Assembly: GCA_039636785.1 (NCBI GenBank)
Contig: CP144169.1
Location: 248,001-312,000, forward strand
Direction: 5' to 3'
Length of the DNA: 64,000 nt
Origin: Micrococcaceae bacterium Sec5.7
Lineage (GTDB): Bacteria > Actinomycetota > Actinomycetes > Actinomycetales > Micrococcaceae
Each line of letters starts with the position of its first letter. Position 1 is the stretch's first letter. Below are positions 54,794-64,000 of this stretch, in pieces. The notes beneath the pieces are model-generated. The model was not told where the DNA came from. It worked only from the letters and a program-made list of their open reading frames with translations, and ran no database searches. Made by a program: the position numbers and the translations under genes.

Positions 54794-56341
54794 CTACTTG
54801 GAGTCAGACGCAACGCTTTCCTTTGATTCAGCCTTCACGGCATCAGCCATTGCAGCGTCAGTCTTTGCCGTGTCGCCAGCCTTGGCAGGCTTCTCAAGAA
54901 CAGGCTTCTCAAGAGCAGGCTTCTCAAGAACAGGCTTCTCAGCAGCAGGGGCTGCAGCCGGGGCAGGGGCGGCGGCCGGCCTGGGCGCCGGGGACGCTGC
55001 CATGACGAATGCGCCGCGGGGGTTGTCGAGGTCGATAAGCTGCGTGGTGTCGCGGCCCATGATGAGGCTCAGGATCCAGCCGAAGATGACGCGGACCTTG
55101 CGCTCAACCGTGGGCATGGCCAGGCCATGGTAGCCACGGTGGGCCATCCAGGCGAGCCCGCCCTTGAGCTTGATGCCCATGATGTTGGCAACACCCTTCC
55201 ACTCACCGAATCCGGCAACAGCACCAAGGTTCTTGTGCTTGTAGTCCTTCAGCGGCTTGTCCCAGCGGGAGGCCCAGAGGTTCTTCGCAAGGAGCTTGGA
55301 CTGGCGGAGAGCGTGCTGTGCGTTGGGGACACAGAATCCGCCCACACCGCCGCCTGAGAGATCGGGAACGGCAGCGACGTCGCCGGCAGCCCAGGCGTTC
55401 TCGACTATGCCTTCGTCACCGGCGATGCGGAGGTCAGGCAGGGCGCGGACACGGCCACGCTCATCCAGCGGGAAGTCCGTGGAGCGGACCATCGGATTGG
55501 CCTGCACACCGGCAGTCCACACGAGGGTATCGGCTTCGAAATCCTGCGCCAGCGACTTGTCCGGCAGGTTAATGAGCTTGAGGGAACCCTCGGCGTTGTC
55601 CAGTGATGTGTTCAGCAGAACCTCGACACCGCGGCTGCGGAGGTGCTCCACAACCCATTCGGCCTGCTTCTCGGTGACCTCGGGCATGATCCGGCCCATG
55701 GCCTCAACCAGGACGAAGCGGATTTCCTCTTGCTTGACGCGCGGGTTGTTCTTGACGGCGGCGCGTGCCAGGTCTTCCATTTCGGTGATGCATTCGATGC
55801 CGGCAAAGCCGCCGCCCACGACCACGAAGGTCAAGGCGCGTGCGCGCTCCGCGGGATGGGTCATGATGGAGCCGGCCTCGATGCGTTCGAGGACCTTGTT
55901 GCGCAGTGCAACAGCCTCTTCAATGGTCTTCAGACCGATGCCCTTGTCCGCAAGGCCCTTGATGGGGAAGGTGCGGGTGATGGCGCCGGCCGCCACAACG
56001 ACGTCGAAGTACGGGACCTCGAAGTTGTCTCCGCCATCGGCCGGAGCCACAACAGCGGTGCGGTTCGCGTGGTCGATCGACGTGACGCGGCCCTGAATAA
56101 GTTCAGTCTGCTTGAGGTGCTGGCGGTGGGAAACAACCGCGTGGCGTGCCTCGATGTTGCCGCCTGCAACTTCCGGCAGGAAAGGCTGGTAAGTCATGTA
56201 GGGCAGTGGATCGACGAGGGTGACGATGCCACCGGCGTTTGCGATCTTCTTCTGCAGTTTGAGTGCTACGTACAGGCCGACGTATCCGCCGCCGACGACG
56301 AGTACCCGGGGACGGTCCTGGAGCTCTGGGGTGGTTGCCAT
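54794..56341 (-). CDS. ndh: Type II NADH dehydrogenase (NDH-2) with low-complexity C-terminal tail
   Basis: A 515-residue membrane-associated flavoprotein passing electrons from NADH to menaquinone without proton pumping. FAD motif VLVVGGGYVGLYVALKLQ (residues 13-30), NADH motif FVVVGGGFAGIECITEM, the second FAD site ENAWAAGDVAAVP and the C-terminal region GGLAWMAHRGYHGLAMP are typical of actinobacterial NDH-2. After about residue 445 comes a tail of Pro/Ala and a four-fold EKP(V/A)L repeat (bases 54886-54945), then a Lys/Glu/Ala end. TATTCT lies six bases before the ATG, and a Rex-type operator covers the -35 region. Confidence 0.95.
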   Translation of the reverse strand: MATTPELQDRPRVLVVGGGYVGLYVALKLQKKIANAGGIVTLVDPLPYMTYQPFLPEVAGGNIEARHAVVSHRQHLKQTELIQGRVTSIDHANRTAVVAPADGGDNFEVPYFDVVVAAGAITRTFPIKGLADKGIGLKTIEEAVALRNKVLERIEAGSIMTHPAERARALTFVVVGGGFAGIECITEMEDLARAAVKNNPRVKQEEIRFVLVEAMGRIMPEVTEKQAEWVVEHLRSRGVEVLLNTSLDNAEGSLKLINLPDKSLAQDFEADTLVWTAGVQANPMVRSTDFPLDERGRVRALPDLRIAGDEGIVENAWAAGDVAAVPDLSGGGVGGFCVPNAQHALRQSKLLAKNLWASRWDKPLKDYKHKNLGAVAGFGEWKGVANIMGIKLKGGLAWMAHRGYHGLAMPTVERKVRVIFGWILSLIMGRDTTQLIDLDNPRGAFVMAASPAPRPAAAPAPAAAPAAEKPVLEKPALEKPVLEKPAKAGDTAKTDAAMADAVKAESKESVASDSK

Positions 56342-56360
56342 GAGTCAAGAATACAGTAGT

Positions 56361-56378
56361 TTGTGAAAATCTTCACTA
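56361..56378. promoter_or_regulatory. Rex operator over the ndh promoter
   Basis: TTGTGAA-AATC-TTCACTA differs at one position from the Rex consensus TTGTGAA-N4-TTCACAA, and outer TAGTT/AACTA pairs extend the dyad. It lies 20-37 bases before the ndh start codon, right where the -35 box of the TATTCT promoter would be. Rex represses respiratory genes when NAD+/NADH is high and releases DNA on binding NADH. Confidence 0.75.
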
Positions 56379-56379
56379 A

Positions 56380-57762
56380 CTACCTTCTGCCGCCGGAATC
56401 CGCCGCGTCAAGCACTCCGGTATCGGGCTCATCGGGCGCACTCCGTGGATTCCGGTGGGCCCTGCGGAGCTGGAACGCCGCGGCCGCAATAATCGCCAAA
56501 AAGAGTGCGCCAAAGCCAATGACCACAGCAGCCGGCAGCGCACTGTCCAGTTGAGAAGGCTGTTCCGCCACAGGAACTGTCGCGTTCGGAAGGGTGGGAA
56601 CAGCGCTGGGCACCTGGGCGGTGGGAACCGGTGCCGGCGCGGCGAGGTCTCCGCGGCGGTGGACCCGGATCCAGTCTGAGATCGAGCCGAGCGGGTTGGT
56701 CTTGGCCTCGGGGACTCTATCCTTCAGAGCCGCCTCAGCGTTCAGCACTCCGAACCCGTAGATGGGATCCTTGCCCGGCGCCCCGGAGTCTTTGGCAGTG
56801 GTGACAATTCTGTTGATGACCTGGCTGGCACTCATCTCCGGCCACTTGGAACGGATCAGCGCTGCGACACCCGAAACGATCGGGGTGGCGCCGGAAGTAC
56901 CGGCCCATTCGGCGTAGCCGCCTTTGGGCAGGCCCCCAATCAGGTTTTCCGCAGGAGCCGCCACGCCGATGCTGATACCCTGCGACGAGGAGTCGACGCT
57001 GGCCGCGCCGTCCCGGTCCAGGCCGGCCACCGTCAGCACACCCGGGATGGTTGCCGGTGCACCCACCTGGATGTTGCCGCCGACGCGGTTACCGGCCGCG
57101 GCAACAATAACGACGTCCTTCTGCTCGGCATAGAGGAACGCGGCGTCCCAGCTCTGCGGCCACTCCGGTGAGGTACTGCCCAGCGAAATGTTGATTACCT
57201 TGGCGCCGTTGTCCACCGCCCAGCGGACAGCCTCCGGAATCTGGTCCTGATCACTCTTGCCGCCGGGGTTTGCCGAACCGAGCCACGTCGAAACGGTCAG
57301 GATCTGGGCCTCCGGTGCAACACCGATTATTCCGTCCGGACCCGTTTTGGCGGACGGGCTGCCGCTGGGACTTGCATTGGCTGTGGAAGCCGCGGGCTGG
57401 TGGCCCCGGCCTGCCAGCATGGTGGCCACGAGGGTTCCGTGTTCAGGTTTGGCGCCTATGCTCTTCTTCCCGTCAACGGTTCCGGCGCCGGAGGCATCGT
57501 GCCCGCCCACCAGAACGCCTTTCAGATCCGGATGACTGCCATCCACGCCGCTGTCAATCACCGCAACCTTGACGTTGGCGCCCTTGGAGACTTCCCACGC
57601 CTTGGTGATTCCGGATTCCTTGAGCCAATACTGTTTGTCCCGCCACGAATCTGCCTGGGCGGCAGGTGCCGCTACGAGCATCCCGGCGAGGCTGCCACCG
57701 GCAAGAACCATCGCCAATAGAGCGGAGGCGGTCCGGCGGAACCGGGCTGTTGCTCTGATCAT
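56380..57762 (-). CDS. S8 family serine protease (subtilase), membrane-anchored, mycosin-like layout
   Basis: A 460-residue secreted protease. Signal peptide about 1-37 (AQA), subtilase domain with catalytic D70 (VKVAVIDSGVDGSHPDL), H108 (EHGTLVA) and S290 (GTSGATPIVSGVAALI), the oxyanion Asn in AAAGNRVGG, then a Pro/Val linker, one C-terminal helix (ALPAAVVIGFGALFLAIIAAAAF) and a basic tail. This layout is that of type VII mycosins, but no ESX genes lie in the window, so a general cell-surface protease is just as likely. GTSGAT replaces the usual GTSM/FA. Confidence 0.92.
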   Translation of the reverse strand: MIRATARFRRTASALLAMVLAGGSLAGMLVAAPAAQADSWRDKQYWLKESGITKAWEVSKGANVKVAVIDSGVDGSHPDLKGVLVGGHDASGAGTVDGKKSIGAKPEHGTLVATMLAGRGHQPAASTANASPSGSPSAKTGPDGIIGVAPEAQILTVSTWLGSANPGGKSDQDQIPEAVRWAVDNGAKVINISLGSTSPEWPQSWDAAFLYAEQKDVVIVAAAGNRVGGNIQVGAPATIPGVLTVAGLDRDGAASVDSSSQGISIGVAAPAENLIGGLPKGGYAEWAGTSGATPIVSGVAALIRSKWPEMSASQVINRIVTTAKDSGAPGKDPIYGFGVLNAEAALKDRVPEAKTNPLGSISDWIRVHRRGDLAAPAPVPTAQVPSAVPTLPNATVPVAEQPSQLDSALPAAVVIGFGALFLAIIAAAAFQLRRAHRNPRSAPDEPDTGVLDAADSGGRR

Positions 57763-57825
57763 TCGGGATCCAATACTCGTTGGCTGAAATCGGTAGGCTG
57801 TTGCCTGGGTTGGCTGATGCCTCGG

Positions 57826-58773
57826 TCAACCGATGCTCAGGGCAATTCCGTCCAGAATATCGTGCTCGCTGGAGGTTGCTGCAATGATCCTGCCGCCGGT
57901 GATCTCACCCATGCGGTCCAGGATGCGCCGCCACACCAAGGCACCCGCCCCGATCACGTCCACCCGGCCCGGGTGCATGTACGGCAGTTCCGCACGCTGT
58001 TCTTTGGTCATGTCCAGCAGCTCGGTGGACGCCGCCCTGATCACCCCGGTGGACAGCTCGGCGCCGTGGATCGCTGCCGGGGAATACTCGGGGAGCCGCA
58101 GCGCATGCGCTGCGATGGTGGTGACTGACCCCGCAACCCCGACGACGGCGGTGGCGCGTTCCAGCGGAACGTCCAGGCCCGCACGCGTGATGGCGGCGTC
58201 GACGTCGGCCTCCGCCGCAGCGATCTGCTCCGGTGACGGCGGGTCGCTCCGCAGATGGCGTTCGGTCAGACGGACGCACCCGACGTCGACAGATTTCGCG
58301 GCGACGACGCCTCTGGCGCCGCCGAGCACGAATTCCGTGCTCCCGCCGCCGAGGTCAACCACCAATACCTGGTCCTCCCCCGCGATCGGCAGGACACTGC
58401 TGGCACCGGCGAAGGACAACGCTGCTTCCTCATCACCCGAAATCACTTCCGGTTCAACACCCAGCAACTCACGGATGCCGTCCACAAATACCTGCCGGTT
58501 CCGGGCATCCCGGCTGGCCGAGGTGGCCACAAAGCGGATCTTCTTCGCGCCGTGCTCGCGGATCAGCGCGGCATAGTCCGCGGTAGCCGCCAACGTCCGC
58601 TCGAGCGCCTCCGGAGCGAGTTCGCCTGTGGCGTCCACTCCCTGGCCGAGCCGGACCACGCGCATCTCGCGCCAGACGTCAGTGAGGCGTGCTCCCCCGC
58701 CGCTGCGGTCAACGTCGGCGATCAGGAGACGGATGGAGTTGGTGCCGCAGTCGATCGCCGCGACCCGGGTCAT
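57826..58773 (-). CDS. ppx: Ppx/GppA phosphatase family protein (exopolyphosphatase)
   Basis: A 315-residue protein of the ASKHA fold. It starts MTRVAAIDCGTNSIRLLIADV (phosphate loop 1) and has VLVVDLGGGSTEFVLG (loop 2) and VVGVAGSVTTIAAHAL. This is the short, two-domain form lacking the HD-like C-terminus, as for mycobacterial Ppx1/Ppx2. It degrades polyphosphate or (p)ppGpp-type substrates; which one is unknown. ATGA overlap with the DUF501 gene in the conserved eno-ftsB-DUF501-ppx block. Confidence 0.92.
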   Translation of the reverse strand: MTRVAAIDCGTNSIRLLIADVDRSGGGARLTDVWREMRVVRLGQGVDATGELAPEALERTLAATADYAALIREHGAKKIRFVATSASRDARNRQVFVDGIRELLGVEPEVISGDEEAALSFAGASSVLPIAGEDQVLVVDLGGGSTEFVLGGARGVVAAKSVDVGCVRLTERHLRSDPPSPEQIAAAEADVDAAITRAGLDVPLERATAVVGVAGSVTTIAAHALRLPEYSPAAIHGAELSTGVIRAASTELLDMTKEQRAELPYMHPGRVDVIGAGALVWRRILDRMGEITGGRIIAATSSEHDILDGIALSIG

Positions 58774-59453
58774 TGGCCGGCCTCGCTGCTGCCGGCGGAT
58801 TTACGGACCGGAGCCGGCCTGCCCACAATACCCGGAAGCCCCTGGGGGCCGTGGCGGCTCAGGTCCCGCGAAGGGGCTTCGCCGCCGGTGTCCCAGGCGC
58901 CGTTGCAGTAGCAGCGGTTCCGGGTCCACCATTCGCTGATGCCGGCAACGGCTTCATCACCGAGCGGGTTAACCCCGGGGCCGGCAGCGAGTGAATGGCC
59001 CACCAGGACGTGCAGGCACTTGACGCGGGTGGGCATGCCACCGGCTGAGATGCCGTCGATTTCGGGGACGGCGCCGATCCCGCAACGCTCCCCGATGGAG
59101 GCGCGTGCCGCCAGATAAGCCTCGTGGGCCGCCCGGTAGCTGCCGGAAAGCGGTGCGTCGGCCTCGAGCCGTTCGTTCATCTCGTTCATCACACCGGCTG
59201 CCTCCAGCCGGGACACCGCTGCGGTGATCACCGGATGCGTGAGGTAAAACGTGGTGGGGAACGGCGTCCCGTTGCTCAGGCGCGGCGCGGTGGCCGCCAC
59301 CAGCGGATTTCCGCAGATGCAGCGGGCGGGGATCTCGACGACGTCGCGGACCGGACGTCCCAGCTGGCGGCTGAGGACCTCCAGGTCATGTGCTGAGGGC
59401 TGGCGGGACTCCTCCGGCGCAATTGCCGTGTTCTCTTCCACTGGCGCGGCCAT
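58770..59453 (-). CDS. DUF501 family protein
   Basis: A 227-residue protein. Its core reads DLEVLSRQLGRPVRDVVEIPARCICGNPLVAATAPRLSNGTPFPTTFYLTHPVITAAVSRLEAAGVM, then GGMPTRVKCLHVLVGHSLAAGPGVNPLGDEAV and ISEWWTRNRCYC. This is DUF501, with conserved cysteines (CICGNP and KCLH) suggesting a metal site; function is unknown. ATG 59453 matches the family start and has AGGAAGG just upstream. It lies between ftsB and ppx, as in most actinobacteria. Confidence 0.93.
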   Translation of the reverse strand: MAAPVEENTAIAPEESRQPSAHDLEVLSRQLGRPVRDVVEIPARCICGNPLVAATAPRLSNGTPFPTTFYLTHPVITAAVSRLEAAGVMNEMNERLEADAPLSGSYRAAHEAYLAARASIGERCGIGAVPEIDGISAGGMPTRVKCLHVLVGHSLAAGPGVNPLGDEAVAGISEWWTRNRCYCNGAWDTGGEAPSRDLSRHGPQGLPGIVGRPAPVRKSAGSSEAGQ

Positions 59454-59517
59454 CCTTCCTGCCCGGGTATGGCCGACCTGCGTTTCCGAGAGGTCAGTCC
59501 GGCGGCGGGCGCCGCTC

Positions 59518-60228
59518 CTAGTCTGTGGCCGAACGCCTGATGGATTCCCACAGGGAATCCACCCACGGCAAGTCGGCGGGGTTTTGTGCTGCTGCACCAG
59601 GCTGGTCACTGGCTGTGCCTGCCGGCAGATCGCTGCCGAACACCCAGTAGCCTGTTTCACCCGGCATAACCATGTTAATGCGGTCGCGGGCCTGCTGTTT
59701 CACGTAGTTCGGATCCTGCCAGCGGGATACCTGCTGCTTGAGGCCGTCCTGCGTTGCCTTGCTGGCGGCAATATCTGCGTTCAGGGCCGCTATCTCGGCC
59801 CGTTTGTCGATGAAGATCTTGACGGTGGGCGCCAGCATGATGGTGATGGCAATCACCACCACGGCAAGTGCCAGCATCCGGCCTGAGAACGCCTTGGCCG
59901 GTACCGGATCCTGGTTCTCTTCGTCCCGGACGGAACTTTGTCCGCCACCCGGTCTGGCCGCTTGCTTGCCGGCGGCCACGCCTGCCTTGACCGACGCGCT
60001 CAGCCGGCCGGCAGTTCCGGCCTTGGACCCGGCTCCGGCCTTGGCGGCCGCCAGTGCACCGGCCCGGGGATCTGCCGGTTTTGGGCCGGGTTCTGGCGCC
60101 TGCTGAGCGGCCGCGCCTGCCTTTGGGCCGCCGAAATCGGCACGGATGACGTCAGCGTCATCGATGGCCTCCTTGGGCTGCCGGGACGCTGGGGCAACCC
60201 TCGGAACTTTGGGACGGCGGGTAGCCAT
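59518..60228 (-). CDS. FtsB/DivIC family septum formation initiator
   Basis: A 236-residue bitopic division protein. The first 110 residues are basic and disordered (Ala/Pro/Lys-rich). One helix lies at about 117-137 (MLALAVVVIAITIMLAPTVKIFI), followed by an outer coiled coil (DKRAEIAALNADIAASKATQDGLKQQVSRWQDPNYVKQQARDRINMVMPGETGYWV). The last motif is the classic FtsB/DivIC pattern, where the protein joins FtsL and FtsQ at the septum. ATG 60228 has AGGAG four bases upstream. It follows eno, as is usual. Confidence 0.93.
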   Translation of the reverse strand: MATRRPKVPRVAPASRQPKEAIDDADVIRADFGGPKAGAAAQQAPEPGPKPADPRAGALAAAKAGAGSKAGTAGRLSASVKAGVAAGKQAARPGGGQSSVRDEENQDPVPAKAFSGRMLALAVVVIAITIMLAPTVKIFIDKRAEIAALNADIAASKATQDGLKQQVSRWQDPNYVKQQARDRINMVMPGETGYWVFGSDLPAGTASDQPGAAAQNPADLPWVDSLWESIRRSATD

Positions 60229-60293
60229 GACACTCCTGATACATGTGGCGCTTGGCGCAGGCCTCAAATAAGAACGGACTCAAAACAACAAAA

Positions 60294-60329
60294 ACCGGTG
60301 GCTATGGTCTTTCCACCATAGCCACCGGT
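60294..60329 (-). terminator. Rho-independent terminator after enolase
   Basis: A 15-base perfect stem (ACCGGTGGCTATGGT and complement) around a six-base loop. Read on the minus strand it begins 19 bases after the eno stop and is followed by TTTTTGTTGTTTTG. This strong signal should separate eno from the downstream ftsB-like gene. Confidence 0.92.
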
Positions 60330-60347
60330 CAGTTGTTTACGCGGCTA

Positions 60348-61748
<1,401 letters not shown>

Positions 61749-61769
61749 CTATCCAGCCCCCGGACGTCA

Positions 61770-62510
61770 TTATGGCGCGCGGTAGCTCTCCTGGTACCGC
61801 CGGACGGCCCCGCGGAGGGCGCGTTCGGCGTCGAACCCCTTGCTCCGGGCGGAGCCGACGACGGCGAACAGCAGCTCCCCGAGCTCCTCTTCGGTGTCGG
61901 GGGTTCTGACGTCTTCTGAGAAGGCGCGCCCGGACCCGCGGGTTTCACTCCCCACCGGGGAAGCAGGCTCAACCACCGGATGTGCCAGGCCGGCGCGCGC
62001 TGCCCGGTCAAGGGACTTTTGCGCTTTGGCCAGGGCCGGCAGTGCTCCAGGGATTCCATCAAAGGGATCCTGCCGTTCGGGTTTTTCTGCCATCTTCACG
62101 GCGTCCCACTTCCGCACAATCTCCACGACGGTGGCCGGGAAGGAATCCTGCAGTGAGCCGTCCGGCCGGAAGACGTGCGGGTTACGCCGGACCATCTTGG
62201 CAGTCAGGCCGCGCGCGACGTCGTCGAAACCGAACGTGCCGCGCTCTTCGGCGAGCCGGGCATGAAGCACCACCTGAAGCAGCACATCCCCCAGCTCGCC
62301 TTTCAGCTCAGCGTCGTCGGCACCGGTTTCGATCGTTTCCGCCACCTCATGGGCCTCCTCGAGGAGATACTCCACGAGGGATCCATGGGTCAGCGCCGCC
62401 ATCCACGGGCAGTGCTCGCGGAGGGACGCGATGGTCCCGATCAGCCCCGGCAGCGGGTCATGCCCGTCCGCCGCGGGCCCATCGGTTGCGGCAGGCTGCT
62501 CTTTAGCCAA
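61770..62510 (-). CDS. mazG: MazG family nucleoside triphosphate pyrophosphohydrolase
   Basis: About 246 residues. The MazG fold shows LREHCPWMAALTHGSLVEYLLEEAHEVAETIETGADDAELKGELGDVLLQVVLHARLAEE, with E-x-x-E and E-x-x-D metal ligands. A second half-site sits near the C-terminus (TEEELGELLFAVVGSARSKGFDAERALRGAVRRYQESY). It removes abnormal NTPs and can lower (p)ppGpp. TTG 62510 is the likely start, overlapping the adenosine deaminase stop by eight bases (TTGGCTAA). Confidence 0.9.
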   Translation of the reverse strand: MAKEQPAATDGPAADGHDPLPGLIGTIASLREHCPWMAALTHGSLVEYLLEEAHEVAETIETGADDAELKGELGDVLLQVVLHARLAEERGTFGFDDVARGLTAKMVRRNPHVFRPDGSLQDSFPATVVEIVRKWDAVKMAEKPERQDPFDGIPGALPALAKAQKSLDRAARAGLAHPVVEPASPVGSETRGSGRAFSEDVRTPDTEEELGELLFAVVGSARSKGFDAERALRGAVRRYQESYRAP

Positions 62511-63648
62511 GGCCTGAGTAGGCGTCGTTGATGTACTCAACCAGGGCTTCCTTTTCCTCCAGCGGAAGGAAGGATGCCTCGGCAGCGTTGAGGGTGAGCT
62601 CCAGCAGATCGTCGAGATCGTAGTCGAACGTCTCAACCAGGAGCTCGAACTCGTCCGTCAGGGTCACACCGCTCATCAGGCGGTTGTCCGTGTTGATGGT
62701 GACGTTGAATCCGAGCTGGTACAGCATGTCCAGCGGGTGGTTCTCGATGCCTTCTCCGAACGAGGCAATTGCACCGGTCTGCAGGTTGGAGGAGGGGCAG
62801 ATTTCCAGTGCGATGCCGCGGTCCCGGACCCAGCTGGCAAGCTCGCCCAGGGTGACCATGCCGATGCCGTCATCATCGCCGGGCTCGGCGTCCTCGTCAT
62901 CAAAGTCCACCGTGATGTCCTCGGCGATGCGGACGCCGTGGCCGAGGCGCAGGGCCCGGCCGTCAACGAGCGCGGACTGGATGCTCTCCAGACCGGCAGC
63001 CTCTCCGGCATGAACCGTGGCCGGGAAATTGTTCTCGGCCAGGTAGGTGAATGCTTCCTTGAAACGGGACGGCAGGAAGCCGTCCTCGGCGCCTGCGATG
63101 TCAAAGCCCACGGCGCCCCGGTTGCGGTGGCGGACGGCGAGTTCGGCAATCTCCTGGCCTCGGTCGGCATGGCGCATGGCAGTGATCAGCTGGCCCACCT
63201 GGATCTCACGGCCGGTTTCGGCCACGGCGTCAACGCCGGCTTCAAGGCCTTCCTGGATCGCCTCAACAACCTCGTCAAGCGTCAGGCCCTTTTGCAGGTG
63301 CTGCTCCGGCGCCCATCGCACCTCGCCGTACACCACACCGTCGTCCGCGAGGTCTTCAACGAATTCCTTCGCCACGCGGAGCAGACCTTCCTTGGTCTGC
63401 ATCACTGCGATGGTGTGGTCAAACGTCTCGAGGTAGCGGACCAGCGAACCGGAGTCGGCCGACTCGCGGAACCATTCGCCCAGGGCAACGGGATCGGTGG
63501 ACGGCAGCGTGTGGCCGACGGCCTCGGCCAGGTCAATGATGGTGGCCGGGCGCAGGCCTCCGTCCAGATGGTCGTGAAGGGACACCTTGGGAAGGCTCTT
63601 CAGGTCGAAGTCGAGGGCAGGGGCAGTGTCAGGAATAGGCTCAGTCAC
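62503..63648 (-). CDS. add: Adenosine deaminase
   Basis: A 381-residue metal-dependent deaminase turning adenosine into inosine. It has the metal-binding entry LPKVSLHDHLDGGLRP, HAGEAAGLESIQSAL, LRLGHGVRI, the catalytic-site segment ALEICPSSNLQTGA and the C-terminal NTDNRLMSGVTLTDEFELL. An acidic insertion (DFDDEDAEPGDDDG, about 245-258) is unusual. The GTG start has TAAAGT six bases upstream. The 8-base overlap with mazG implies co-translation. It can recycle adenosine released by ahcY. Confidence 0.96.
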   Translation of the reverse strand: MTEPIPDTAPALDFDLKSLPKVSLHDHLDGGLRPATIIDLAEAVGHTLPSTDPVALGEWFRESADSGSLVRYLETFDHTIAVMQTKEGLLRVAKEFVEDLADDGVVYGEVRWAPEQHLQKGLTLDEVVEAIQEGLEAGVDAVAETGREIQVGQLITAMRHADRGQEIAELAVRHRNRGAVGFDIAGAEDGFLPSRFKEAFTYLAENNFPATVHAGEAAGLESIQSALVDGRALRLGHGVRIAEDITVDFDDEDAEPGDDDGIGMVTLGELASWVRDRGIALEICPSSNLQTGAIASFGEGIENHPLDMLYQLGFNVTINTDNRLMSGVTLTDEFELLVETFDYDLDDLLELTLNAAEASFLPLEEKEALVEYINDAYSGLG

Positions 63649-63705
63649 GTTCCAACTTTAGGGTCGCAGGGCGTGCAATGCCAGCCGTTCGCCTACGGGG
63701 TGAAT

Positions 63706-64000
63706 TCAGCGTCCGGATTCAGCTTCAGCGACGGCGATGTCAGAGGCGGCTTTCGGCTCCGTGACACCTTCGGTGGCGGGCGCGGCGTCATGGCGGCCGA
63801 GCCGCTTATGCCACCAGCGCAGAAGATGATCGATGATGATGCCGAGGACAATGGCGAATACCACAGCGATGCCCGCGCTCAGCAGCGGGTACTCGTGCAG
63901 CCATGTGAAGGAGCTTGCCAGAAGGCCGATACCGATGGAATACACCACCCAGGTGGCGCAGGCGAAGGCGTCCAACAGGAAAAACCTGCGGTGCGGAAAG
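63706..64000 (-). CDS. DedA/VTT-type membrane protein, C-terminal part (runs off window end)
   Basis: The minus-strand frame is open to the window edge: FPHRRFFLLDAFACATWVVYS, then two helices (about WVVYSIGIGLLASSFTWL and LLSAGIAVVFAIVLGIII), then a basic HxxLRWWHKRLGRH and an acidic tail. The R-R-F-F/L-L-x-D/N-A-x-G/A-x-x-x-W pattern matches the end of DedA-family (VTT domain) proteins, lipid scramblase-like membrane proteins. A TTG at 63975 is in frame, but the frame continues past it, so the gene almost certainly starts outside the window. Confidence 0.7.
   Translation of the reverse strand, partial: FPHRRFFLLDAFACATWVVYSIGIGLLASSFTWLHEYPLLSAGIAVVFAIVLGIIIDHLLRWWHKRLGRHDAAPATEGVTEPKAASDIAVAEAESGR

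Overview
This is high-GC actinobacterial chromosome, best matched to Arthrobacter/Pseudarthrobacter or a close Micrococcaceae relative (my inference from gene content and order). Markers include a WhiB regulator, mycothiol S-conjugate amidase, class II fructose-bisphosphatase (GlpX), TIGR03089, DUF3499, DUF501, DUF4307 and DUF5719 proteins, and many start codons placed 6-7 bases after a TANNNT box, as in leaderless actinobacterial mRNAs. The window is mostly core genome. I see no insertion sequence, prophage, CRISPR array or secretion island.

Layout. 0-3.5 kb: divergent SpoIIM/RDD membrane proteins, then an intact L,D-transpeptidase beside a decayed copy of itself. 3.5-12.3 kb: adenosylhomocysteinase, Trm112, DUF3499, a zincin-like protein, DUF5719, a giant membrane glycosyltransferase and a WhiB2-type regulator. 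12.6-19.8 kb: TIGR03089, GtrA, purK-purE, an LCP cell-wall ligase, manA and a FemX-like peptidoglycan branching enzyme. 20-24 kb: glpX, DUF4245, carbonic anhydrase and fumarase. 24-31 kb: a VWA protein, an MFS exporter remnant, a lipoprotein, a prepilin peptidase, a GNAT enzyme, PhoH and a cis-prenyltransferase. 31-41 kb: hemolysin III, a YyaL-type thioredoxin-domain protein, mca, DUF4307, greA, rhomboid, ilvA and an AI-2E-type transporter. 40-46 kb: a galactose locus (aldose epimerase, DeoR regulator, galT, galK) and a thiolase. 46-53.5 kb: a BI-1/YccA protein and a complete branched-chain amino acid ABC system (livHMGF with the binding protein convergent to it). 53.5-64 kb: a tRNA with anticodon UAA, an ACT-GNAT protein, NDH-2, a subtilase, the conserved ppx-DUF501-ftsB-eno block, mazG, adenosine deaminase and a DedA protein cut by the window edge.

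Functional links. Many genes serve the cell envelope: L,D-transpeptidase, LCP ligase, FemX, ManA, GtrA, GT2, cis-prenyltransferase and the FtsB-like protein. Others serve central carbon metabolism and respiration: enolase, GlpX, fumarase and NDH-2. The most informative non-coding signals are a near-consensus Rex operator over the ndh promoter, a Crp/GlxR-like site upstream of the amino-acid binding protein, a 36-bp palindrome just upstream of hemolysin III, direct-repeat operators upstream of the galactose regulator, and a terminator-like hairpin in the greA leader.

I do not see an obviously new multi-gene system. The most unusual items are the LivH permease with its own secreted beta-sandwich-like N-terminal domain, the decayed transpeptidase whose catalytic Cys is now Thr, the short-variable-arm UAA tRNA, and the structured greA leader.
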